Source: Beijerinckiaceae bacterium
GTDB taxonomy: Bacteria; Pseudomonadota; Alphaproteobacteria; Rhizobiales; Beijerinckiaceae
NCBI GenBank assembly: GCA_019745195.1
Contig: JAIETL010000007.1
Coordinates: forward strand, 1 to 57,496
Direction: 5' to 3'
Length of the DNA: 57,496 bases
How positions within the stretch are numbered: the stretch's first letter is position 1; each line of letters starts with the position of its first letter. The position numbers and the translations under genes are program-made. Under the pieces are notes generated by a model. That model made no database searches and had not been told where the DNA came from. It saw nothing but the letters and a program-made list of their open reading frames with translations. Shown here one piece after another: positions 49,771-56,491 of this stretch.

Positions 49771-50181
49771 GTGACAATACGACCGGCCAGAACCGTCATC
49801 ATCCGGGCGCTGCTCGCGCTGGCGATGGCCTATGTCCTGATCCTGCAAGGGGTGTTCGCAAGCGCCGCCGCCGGCTCCCGCCTCGCCACGTCGGTCGGCG
49901 AGCCAGGCCTTACGCAAGCGTTGTGCTCGGGTGCTCAGGCTCCCGCCGTACCCGCATCGGACGAGAGTCCGCACCACGCGACCGCGCAGCCGTCCTGCTG
50001 CGCTTGGAGCGGCTCAGCGGCGGCCGACCCCGTCCTGCCTCCTACCTCGCCAGCGATTGCCATCCCTTACTTCGCTCCGGCCTGCCTGCCGATCGCGTTC
50101 GGGCAGGCCACTCCGCTGGCGATCCTGTTCCGCGCCGCGACCGCGCAGGGATCGCGCGCGCCTCCCACCCTCGAAGCGTGA
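49771..50181 (+). CDS. DUF2946-like exported protein
   Basis: A 136-residue protein: N-terminal hydrophobic segment (IIRALLALAMAYVLILQGVF), then LCSGAQAP, an HH motif (DESPHHATA) and CCAWSGSA. The C/H pattern fits DUF2946, a family common in copper clusters. GTG at 49771 is used; ATG 49825 would remove half of the signal segment. It heads a run of copper- and thiol-handling genes (PCuAC, SCO, TlpA). Confidence 0.68.
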   Translation: MTIRPARTVIIRALLALAMAYVLILQGVFASAAAGSRLATSVGEPGLTQALCSGAQAPAVPASDESPHHATAQPSCCAWSGSAAADPVLPPTSPAIAIPYFAPACLPIAFGQATPLAILFRAATAQGSRAPPTLEA

Positions 50182-50232
50182 CCAGAGCGCCGGCCCTCCC
50201 GCCGGCACCATCACCTTTACGAGGATACATCC

Positions 50233-50727
50233 ATGAAGCGTTTTGCGATCGGCACCGCCGGCGTTGCCCTGTCTCTTGCGGCCTATGCCCCCAACCCTGT
50301 CCGCGCCCACGACTATGCCGTCGGGCCGCTCAAGATCGGCCATCCTTGGGCTAGGGCGTCGCCGCCCTCGGCGAAAGTCGGTGGCGGCTACCTCGCCATC
50401 GAGAACACCGGCCCGGAGCCGGACCGTCTGGTTGGCGGCTCGACCGAGGGCGCGGCTCGCGTCGAAATCCACGAAAGCAGCCTCGCCGACGGCATCATGC
50501 GGATGCGCGAGAGGACGGACGGCGTCGCCGTCCCGCCCGGCCAGACTCTGGAGTTCAAGCCGGGCGGGCTGCACCTGATGCTGGTCGATCTCAAGGCGCC
50601 GCTGAAGCAGGGTGACAAGGTCAAGGCCACGCTGGTCTTCGAGCGCGCCGGCACGGTCGCGATCGAGCTGCAGGTGCAAGGCGTCGGCGCGCCGCAACCG
50701 GCCGCGACAGGCCATACCCGGCATTGA
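50233..50727 (+). CDS. PCu(A)C periplasmic copper chaperone
   Basis: A 164-residue exported PCuAC protein: signal peptide ending PNPVRAHD, then IGHPWARASPPSAKVGGGYL, the copper site VEIHESSLADGIMRMRE (H then M-x-M) and PGGLHLMLVDLKAP (second H-x-M). This is the canonical H(M)X10MX21HXM-type layout. It delivers Cu+ to cytochrome oxidase, usually with a SCO protein, which follows 9 bp later. Confidence 0.92.
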   Translation: MKRFAIGTAGVALSLAAYAPNPVRAHDYAVGPLKIGHPWARASPPSAKVGGGYLAIENTGPEPDRLVGGSTEGAARVEIHESSLADGIMRMRERTDGVAVPPGQTLEFKPGGLHLMLVDLKAPLKQGDKVKATLVFERAGTVAIELQVQGVGAPQPAATGHTRH

Positions 50728-50735
50728 GGCGCGCC

Positions 50736-51356
50736 ATGCCCGTCCTCAAATGGATCCGCTACGGCGCCTGGGCCGGCGTCGTCCTGGTCTCATTCGTCGG
50801 GGCCGCCATCCTGCTGGGGTGGTGGCAGGTCGATGGTCCGGGTCGTTCGCCCGCCGGCCGCGCGGCCGTTCAGGGCGTGCCCGCGATCGGCGGGCCGTTC
50901 ACGCTGGTCGATCAGACCGGCAGGACGGTCACCGACGCCGATTATCGAGGCAAGCCGCTGGCCGTCTTCTTCGGCTTCACGCATTGCCCCGAGGTCTGCC
51001 CGACCACTCTGGTGCAGATGGCCAACCTGACCGGAAAGATCGGCGCGGCGGCGGACCCCCTGCAGATCCTCCTGATTACGGTCGACCCCGAGCGCGATAC
51101 GCCGGAACAACTCGCGCTCTATCTCCAGTCCTTCGATCCGCGCGTGGTCGGCTTGACCGGCTCGCGCCAGCAGGTCGATGCGGCGCTCGCCGCCTACAAG
51201 GCCTATGCGAAGAAAATCCCGACCGAGAACGGCTACACCATGGACCATTCGGCTTCGGTCTACCTGATGAAGGCCGATGGCGGCTTTCGGACGATGATCG
51301 ACTACCACGAGGACGAGGCCTCCGCTCTGGAGAAGGTCCGCATGGTGCTCCGGTGA
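50736..51356 (+). CDS. SCO1/SenC family protein
   Basis: A 206-residue membrane-anchored SCO protein: TM near residues 10-30, thioredoxin fold with C84 and C88 in FTHCPEVCPTT, and the distal His in MDHSASVYL. It matures the CuA site of cytochrome oxidase. It forms a pair with the PCuAC chaperone upstream. The ATG at 50736 is preferred over a TTG four codons earlier. Its stop overlaps the GTG of the TlpA-like gene. Confidence 0.9.
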   Translation: MPVLKWIRYGAWAGVVLVSFVGAAILLGWWQVDGPGRSPAGRAAVQGVPAIGGPFTLVDQTGRTVTDADYRGKPLAVFFGFTHCPEVCPTTLVQMANLTGKIGAAADPLQILLITVDPERDTPEQLALYLQSFDPRVVGLTGSRQQVDAALAAYKAYAKKIPTENGYTMDHSASVYLMKADGGFRTMIDYHEDEASALEKVRMVLR

Positions 51357-51901
51357 GCCCGGTCGGACGCCGGCTCGTCATCGCTGCAGGGCTGGCCGCG
51401 ACCCTGATCGGAGCGGCATCCGGCCTTCTCGTCGCCACGCGACGCGAGCAGCCGGCGGCGCCGGTCCTGTCGGGACTGTCGTTCCAGACCGCCGACGGAC
51501 GTCAGCTCCCCGGAGAGTCGTTTCGCGGGCGCTTCGTCCTCCTGAACATCTGGGCGACCTGGTGTCCGCCCTGCGTCAAGGAAATGCCCTCGCTCGACCG
51601 GCTCCAGGCGATGAAGGGCAGTGGCGCGTTCGAGGTCGTGGCCCTGTCGATCGATCGGCAGGGGCTGGAGGTGGTGGAGCCGTTCTTCAGGAAAACGGGT
51701 CTCACCAGCCTTGCGATCTATCTTGATCGCGAGGCCAGGAGCATGCCGGGGCTGAGGATCACCGGGCTCCCCACCACCCTACTGATCGATCCTAACGGCC
51801 GCGAGATCGCGCGCTGGCCAGGCGCGCGGGAATGGGATGAGCCGTCGGCGGTCGCGGAGATCGATGAGCACATCTCCAAGGCCAGGCAGACGGTCCGATG
51901 A
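51353..51901 (+). CDS. TlpA-like membrane-anchored thioredoxin (copy 1)
   Basis: A 182-residue thioredoxin-fold protein with an N-terminal anchor (VIAAGLAATLIGAASGLLV) and WCPPC at C71-C74; cis-Pro loop GLPTTLLIDP. GTG start within the SCO stop (GTGA). Its C-terminal half is closely similar to that of the gene at 52522 (ARWPGAREWDEP versus ARWHGVKAWDEK), so the two arose by duplication. It probably keeps SCO/PCuAC cysteines reduced, as TlpA does in Bradyrhizobium. Confidence 0.86.
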   Translation: MSPVGRRLVIAAGLAATLIGAASGLLVATRREQPAAPVLSGLSFQTADGRQLPGESFRGRFVLLNIWATWCPPCVKEMPSLDRLQAMKGSGAFEVVALSIDRQGLEVVEPFFRKTGLTSLAIYLDREARSMPGLRITGLPTTLLIDPNGREIARWPGAREWDEPSAVAEIDEHISKARQTVR

Positions 51902-51992
51902 GCGCTGCCCGCATGACTTCACCCGGTCAACAGAGCGCGAGGCAGCCGCATCGCGATTGCTGGACGCCGATCGCCTGGGTTATTCTCTAGCC

Positions 51993-52385
51993 ATGATATC
52001 GAAAGGCACATCGGGCGCTTCGGGGCGCGGCCTCTTGGCCGCCGCCTGCGGTCTCGTGCTGATGTTCCAGTTGATGGTGAGCGCGCTTGCCGGCAGCTCC
52101 CATCTCGCCGTCAAGTTCGACGCGGGTGAAATCGGCCTCGTCGAGATTTGCGGCGCAACGCCGGATTCGGAGCGTGATCGAACCACTCATATCGAGGGCG
52201 TCAATGCCTGCTGCGTCTGGGCGAAATCGGTCGCTCTCGCGCCGGTGACGCCCCCTTTGTCGGCCTCGCTGATCCCAAGACGCGCCGAAGCAGCCAAGAC
52301 GATCTTCTTGCCGCGCGTTGAAGCGTCGGCCTCGTCCAGTCCGCAAGGTCTGCCACAAGCGACGGGTCCACCGCGCCGCAGCTGA
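51993..52385 (+). CDS. Small exported protein, DUF2946-like
   Basis: A 130-residue protein with an N-terminal hydrophobic segment (GLLAAACGLVLMFQLMVSAL), then VEICGATPD and GVNACCVWAKS. The single Cys followed by CC-x-W matches the pattern in the 49771 protein, so both are probably DUF2946-like. The longer in-frame extension upstream reads as a shadow and is dropped. It lies before the second TlpA-like gene. Confidence 0.55.
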   Translation: MISKGTSGASGRGLLAAACGLVLMFQLMVSALAGSSHLAVKFDAGEIGLVEICGATPDSERDRTTHIEGVNACCVWAKSVALAPVTPPLSASLIPRRAEAAKTIFLPRVEASASSSPQGLPQATGPPRRS

Positions 52386-52521
52386 AGGGCGAGCCTTCGT
52401 GCGGCCTGCGGCGTCATCGCGCCCAAGCCTTCCATTCCAGAGCTGCCGAGGCCGGCCGTTAGCGCGGGCGCTTGCCCTGCCGGGCCTAGCGGCACGACCA
52501 TTTCCTTTCAGAGGCCCGAGA

Positions 52522-53076
52522 ATGATCGGACCAGCGCTCAGATCCAGACGGCTCGTGCTGTCGGTGGTCGCCATGGCGACGCTGGCGATCGTGGTCGGCT
52601 ATGGCGTGGTCGTCGACAGGGCGCCTCGATCCCGGAATGCCGACGCATTCATGGTCCAGCGGCTCGACGGCAGTCCAACAGACCTTGCCGGCTTTCGCGG
52701 GCAGGCCGTTCTTCTGACCGTGTGGGCGACATGGTGCTGGTCCTGTCGCCAGGAGCTGCCGGCGCTGGCAAGGCTGCATCGTGGCCTTGGCGGACGGCCT
52801 CCCGCCGTGGTCGCCATCTCCGTCGATCGCGATGGCGCTGAAGTGGTCGAGCCGCTGCTGGAGCAGTTGAGCGTCAAGGACCTACCCGTCTTCCTCGATC
52901 AGACAGGCGCGTCTATGGGCCGGCTCGCGATCTCGGGCCTCCCCACAACGATCCTGCTCGGCCCCGACGGGGTCGAAAAGGCGCGCTGGCATGGCGTCAA
53001 GGCCTGGGACGAAAAGCCCATGATGGACGAAATCGCGGCGCTCCTCGCCGATCGTCCGGAAAGGCAGGCCCACTGA
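52522..53076 (+). CDS. TlpA-like membrane-anchored thioredoxin (copy 2)
   Basis: A 184-residue protein: membrane anchor (VLSVVAMATLAIVVGYGVVV), redox motif WCWSC at C72-C75, cis-Pro loop GLPTTILLGP. A paralogue of the gene at 51353. It overlaps ccdA by one base (TGATG), so it is the natural periplasmic partner of that electron carrier. The spacer before it (52386-52521) has no gene. Confidence 0.86.
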   Translation: MIGPALRSRRLVLSVVAMATLAIVVGYGVVVDRAPRSRNADAFMVQRLDGSPTDLAGFRGQAVLLTVWATWCWSCRQELPALARLHRGLGGRPPAVVAISVDRDGAEVVEPLLEQLSVKDLPVFLDQTGASMGRLAISGLPTTILLGPDGVEKARWHGVKAWDEKPMMDEIAALLADRPERQAH

Positions 53077-53813
53077 TGGAAATCGCCAATATCGGCATCT
53101 GGGCGGCGCTCGCGGCGGGCGCGGTCTCGTTCCTGTCGCCCTGCGTCCTGCCGCTCGTGCCGGGCTACGTCTCATACATCGCGGGCGGGTCTGCGGCGGG
53201 AGCCGACACGCCCTCTGGGACTTCGTCACGACTGAACGCCGTCGTGATGAGCGTCTGGTTCGTGCTTGGCTTCTCGACCGTCTTCGTGCTGCTCGGGGCT
53301 GGCGCGAGCGCGCTCAGCCACCTCCTCCTGGCCTATCGCTACGAAGCCGGCATCGTCGGCGGCGCGATCATCCTCGTCTTCGGCGTTTTCTCGACGGGGC
53401 TCGTGCGTTTCTCCTGGCTGGAGCGCGAGATTCGGGTTCAGGCGCCGATCGCCGGCGGTCGGCCGGTCGGCGCATACCTTCTCGGCCTCGCCTTCGCCTT
53501 CGGCTGGACGCCCTGCATCGGCCCTGTTCTCGGGGCCATCCTGACGGTCAGCGCGACGTCGACATCAACGTCAAGCGGCGTCGCGCTGCTGGGCGTCTAT
53601 TCGCTTGGGCTCGCGATCCCCTTCCTCCTGACCGCCCTCTTCGCCGACGGCATGACCACAAGACTGCGCCGCCTGCGCGGTGCGGGGCGGGTTCTGCAGA
53701 TCGTGGCCGGCGTCACCATGATCGCGATGGGTCTCGCCATGATGTCGGGCCAGCTCTCGACCATGGCGTTCTGGCTTCTCGAAACCTTCCCCTTCCTCGC
53801 AAAAATCGGCTGA
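53076..53813 (+). CDS. ccdA: CcdA/DsbD-type transmembrane electron carrier
   Basis: A 245-residue protein with six membrane segments. The two redox cysteines lie in SPCVLPLVPGY (TM1) and GWTPCIGPVLG (TM4). It passes reducing equivalents from cytoplasmic thioredoxin to periplasmic thioredoxins for cytochrome c maturation and copper-site assembly. Directly coupled to the TlpA-like gene before it. Confidence 0.92.
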   Translation: MEIANIGIWAALAAGAVSFLSPCVLPLVPGYVSYIAGGSAAGADTPSGTSSRLNAVVMSVWFVLGFSTVFVLLGAGASALSHLLLAYRYEAGIVGGAIILVFGVFSTGLVRFSWLEREIRVQAPIAGGRPVGAYLLGLAFAFGWTPCIGPVLGAILTVSATSTSTSSGVALLGVYSLGLAIPFLLTALFADGMTTRLRRLRGAGRVLQIVAGVTMIAMGLAMMSGQLSTMAFWLLETFPFLAKIG

Positions 53814-53830
53814 AAGGCTCGCTCACGCAC

Positions 53831-54274
53831 ATGACCGACAACGCTATCGCCGCTGGCGGCAACGACCGCTGGCTATACCTCTTCATCGCCTGGATCGTCG
53901 CGGTCGCGGCGAGCCTCGGCGCGCTCTTCATCGGCGAGGTCGTCGGCCAGGCCCCCTGCAGCCTGTGCTGGCACCAGCGCGCCTTCATGTTCCCGCTCGC
54001 GGTGCTCCTCGCGGTGGCGAGCTTCCGGAGCGACAGCGGCGCCTGGCTTTACGCCCTTCCGCTCGCCGCCATCGGCGCAGCCATCGCCGGGTTCCACAGC
54101 CTGCTCTATGCCGGCCTCATCCCCGAAGGCATCCAGCCCTGCTCTCAGGGCCCCTCCTGCGCCGGCGCCGGCATGATTATCCTGAGTATGCTGCCCTTGC
54201 CCTACCTGTCGCTCGCGGCCTTCGTCGCGATTGCGATCGCCCTCCTCGGCTCCAGAACGAAGGCCGCGTCATGA
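53831..54274 (+). CDS. dsbB: Disulfide bond formation protein DsbB
   Basis: A 147-residue DsbB with four membrane segments. First Cys pair CSLC at C43-C46, second pair C104 and C110 in QPCSQGPSC; the QRAF quinone-site segment follows the first pair. It reoxidises DsbA-type proteins with quinone. Its stop overlaps the dsbA-like gene by four bases, giving a complete oxidising pair beside the reducing CcdA/TlpA pair. Confidence 0.9.
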   Translation: MTDNAIAAGGNDRWLYLFIAWIVAVAASLGALFIGEVVGQAPCSLCWHQRAFMFPLAVLLAVASFRSDSGAWLYALPLAAIGAAIAGFHSLLYAGLIPEGIQPCSQGPSCAGAGMIILSMLPLPYLSLAAFVAIAIALLGSRTKAAS

Positions 54275-54924
54275 ACCGCCGTGCTGTTGTCCTCCTCACC
54301 GGCGTCTCCGCGCTGGCGGTCTTCGCCGGGGGGACCGCCTTCTATCAGAACGAACAGGCCAAACGGGCGCGCGCCATCGCGGCCTCGCGCGCCGAGGCTC
54401 TGGTCCGCGACCACTCGCCGATCATCGGCCCCGCGAGCGCGCCCGTGACGATCGTCGAGTTCTTCGATCCGTCCTGCGAGGCCTGCCGCGCCTTCCATCC
54501 GCCGCTGAAGCAGATTCTCGGACTCTTCCCGAACGACGCCCGGCTGGTAATCCGCTACGCCGCGTTTCACGAGGGGTCCGACCAGGCCGTCAAGATCCTT
54601 GAAGCGGCGCGGCTGCAAGGCAAGTTCGAGCCCGTCATGGAGGCGCTGCTGGAGTTTCAACCGGAATGGGCGGACCACGACAAGCCCGATCTCGAAAAGG
54701 CCTGGGCGCGGGCGAAGGACGCCGGCCTCGACACCGAGCGCGGCAAGCGCGACGCGGCCCGACCGGAATTCCAGGTGATCCTGGACAAGGACGGCGCGGA
54801 TGCGAAAGCGCTGGAGGTTACCCGGACGCCGACATTTTTCGTCAACGGGCAACCCCTCACCGAGTTCGGCCCGCGCCCGCTCTATGAGATGGTCAAGCGC
54901 GAGGCCGAGAAGGCGCGCAATTAG
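54271..54924 (+). CDS. DsbA-like thioredoxin-fold protein
   Basis: A 217-residue membrane-anchored or exported protein (VVLLTGVSALAVFAGGTAFY) with CEAC at C69-C72 and cis-Pro loop VTRTPTFFVNGQPL. It resembles DsbA/BdbD-type oxidants and is encoded with its DsbB. CEAC is an unusual active-site dipeptide. The start ATG lies on the dsbB stop. The longer frame starting at 53965 is a dsbB shadow. Confidence 0.88.
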   Translation: MNRRAVVLLTGVSALAVFAGGTAFYQNEQAKRARAIAASRAEALVRDHSPIIGPASAPVTIVEFFDPSCEACRAFHPPLKQILGLFPNDARLVIRYAAFHEGSDQAVKILEAARLQGKFEPVMEALLEFQPEWADHDKPDLEKAWARAKDAGLDTERGKRDAARPEFQVILDKDGADAKALEVTRTPTFFVNGQPLTEFGPRPLYEMVKREAEKARN

Positions 54925-54988
54925 AGGAAGTCCCCAGCTCGCCGGCATCGGGTCGAGACAGCAGGCTTGTTACAGATTGTTGCAGCCA

Positions 54989-55050
54989 GGAACTAGGCTG
55001 TCGCGCGCACGTCTCCTCAACGAGGGTCCGACGGACCTGTTTCAGGAGAC
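54989..55050 (+). promoter_or_regulatory. ECF-type promoter and inverted repeats before csp
   Basis: GGAAC (54989-54993), 16 bp, CGTC (55010-55013). Then GTCTCCT (55011-55017) pairs with AGGAGAC (55044-55050) holding the ribosome binding site, and GGTCC-GAC-GGACC (55025-55037) forms an inner hairpin. The outer arm overlaps the -10, so only the inner hairpin is surely transcribed. Confidence 0.55.
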
Positions 55051-55056
55051 ATCGCG

Positions 55057-55389
55057 ATGCATCACGTCGATCAGAACATGCAGGCCTGCGTAGACGCCTG
55101 CCTTCGCTGTTACCAGACCTGCCTCGGCATGGTCACACAGCACTGCCTGGAACAGGGCGGCGAGCATGCCGCCCCGAGCCATGTCCAGCTCATGCTGTCC
55201 TGCTCGGAGACCTGCCGGGCGACCGCTCATGTCATGATCCTGGGATCGCCTCACCACAAGCATCTCTGCGCCGAATGCGCCGACATCTGCGAGGACTGCG
55301 CCAAGGAGTGCGAACGCCTTGGCGACATGGACGCCTGCGTCGAAGCATGTCGCGCCTGCGCACGGAGCTGCCGCGAGATGGCCGCCTGA
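55057..55389 (+). CDS. Cys-rich four-helix copper storage protein (Csp)
   Basis: A 110-residue protein with 16 cysteines in C-x3-C and C-x2-C patterns (ACVDACLRCYQTC, CAECADICEDCAKECE, ACVEACRACARSC) and His pairs. This is the DUF326/Csp family that stores many Cu+ ions inside a four-helix bundle. There is no signal peptide, so it is the cytosolic Csp3 type. An ECF-type promoter lies upstream. The DUF305 gene follows 42 bp later, probably in one operon. Confidence 0.9.
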   Translation: MHHVDQNMQACVDACLRCYQTCLGMVTQHCLEQGGEHAAPSHVQLMLSCSETCRATAHVMILGSPHHKHLCAECADICEDCAKECERLGDMDACVEACRACARSCREMAA

Positions 55390-55431
55390 TCCGTCCGCAC
55401 TCCCATCCTCTCAGTCAAAAAGGACAAGACA

Positions 55432-55815
55432 ATGATCCGAACCTCTGTCGCCCTGTTCGCTTCGACGCTCGCCATTTCCGCAGCTTTCGCGCAGCAACCT
55501 GCATCGAAGCCGGCCATGGACCCCGGCATGCACATGAAGATGATGATGCCGATGAACTCCGACTCGGCTGCGACCAAGGGCTACAAGCAGTCGATGATGA
55601 CGATGATGAGCGGGATGCCGGCCTACACCGGCGATGCCGACGTCGATTTTATGAAGCAGATGAAAGGCCATCATCAGGCCGCGATCGAGATGGCCAAGGT
55701 CGAACTTGCGAACGGGAAGGATCCCGAGGCCAAGAAGTTGGCGGAGGAGATCGTGTCTTCTCAGGAAAAGGAAATCGCCACGATCGACGCGTGGCTGAAG
55801 ACCAAAGGCAAGTAG
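55432..55815 (+). CDS. DUF305/CopM-like periplasmic protein
   Basis: A 127-residue exported protein: signal peptide ending ISAAFAQQ, a Met/His-rich segment (MDPGMHMKMMMPMNSD), then the DUF305 core MKQMKGHHQAAIEMAKVELA. The Met-rich motif suggests Cu+/Ag+ binding. It is the second DUF305 protein in the window and differs from the 26732 one in being Met-rich rather than His-rich at one end. Confidence 0.88.
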   Translation: MIRTSVALFASTLAISAAFAQQPASKPAMDPGMHMKMMMPMNSDSAATKGYKQSMMTMMSGMPAYTGDADVDFMKQMKGHHQAAIEMAKVELANGKDPEAKKLAEEIVSSQEKEIATIDAWLKTKGK

Positions 55816-55923
55816 CGCCGAAACATCGTTGGCGTCTCCCGTTCAACGGCGCGACGGCGCACAGCGACATCTCCCACGGCGGGCGGTTGAACGCCCGTTC
55901 AGGGACTCTCACCAGGCTTGTGG

Positions 55924-55952
55924 GCCCGGCCGCCCAAACGGCGCGGCCGGGC
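55924..55952. terminator. Strong hairpin between convergent genes
   Basis: GCCCGGCCGC (55924-55933) and GCGGCCGGGC (55943-55952) form a perfect 10-bp stem with a 9-nt loop, between the convergent DUF305 and copper-chaperone genes. It may serve both strands. The rest of 55816-56034 shows no gene. Confidence 0.6.
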
Positions 55953-56034
55953 TGACGGGTTGAAGCCACCGCTTTTGGACGAGCGGCGGAAAGCGGCCGC
56001 GTGTCCCGATGCCGCTTTCCGGTCCTTCGAGAGG

Positions 56035-56307
56035 TCAGGCTGCGACGGGCGCGGCGCTTGGCGTGTAGCCGGCGCCGGTCACGATCGCCTTGATGGCGGC
56101 ATAATCGCCGAAGCCCTTCACGTTCACGAGCTTGGAGGCCAGATCGGCATCGACAGTGGTGCCGGGCAGGGTCGCCTCGATCGCCTTCTTGATCGTGCTC
56201 GCACAGTGGCCGCACGTCATGTCATCGACGCGGAATTTGAGTCCAACCAGCGATGGCGTCGCGACGGCTTCGGATGCGGAATTGGAATGCTGCTGGCACG
56301 AGCACAT
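56035..56307 (-). CDS. copZ: CopZ-like copper chaperone (HMA domain)
   Basis: A 90-residue HMA-domain protein with metal site MTCGHCAS, preceded by an unusual N-terminal CSC-x-x-H motif (MCSCQQHSN). It likely carries Cu+ to the CopA ATPase encoded divergently. A CueR-type operator lies before it on the minus strand (56351-56372). Confidence 0.88.
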   Translation of the reverse strand: MCSCQQHSNSASEAVATPSLVGLKFRVDDMTCGHCASTIKKAIEATLPGTTVDADLASKLVNVKGFGDYAAIKAIVTGAGYTPSAAPVAA

Positions 56308-56344
56308 GGCTGGAGTTTCCTGTTAAGTACGGGTGAAAAGGAGG

Positions 56345-56372
56345 CTGCGGCTTTCCACAGTGGTAAGGTCAA
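56345..56372 (-). promoter_or_regulatory. CueR-type promoter/operator of copZ
   Basis: Minus strand: TTGACC (56372-56367) as -35, followed by the dyad CTTACC-ACTGT-GGAAAG (56367-56351), as in CueR sites. A 19-bp spacer places the -10 at CAGCCT. Confidence 0.65.
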
Positions 56373-56432
56373 GAGGCTTTTTAGCTTTTTTGGGCAGCTC
56401 GAAAAAACTATCGCCAAAGCCTGCAATTGCGC

Positions 56433-56463
56433 TTGACCTTACCATTATAGGAAGCTCCATATC
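56433..56463 (+). promoter_or_regulatory. CueR-type promoter/operator of copA
   Basis: TTGACC (56433-56438), 19-bp spacer, CATATC (56458-56463), with the dyad CTTACC-ATTAT-AGGAAG inside the spacer. This is typical of CueR-activated copA promoters. The cueR gene itself is not in the window. Confidence 0.75.
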
Positions 56464-56491
56464 CCGTGCCATCACAGCTCGGAGAGACGTC

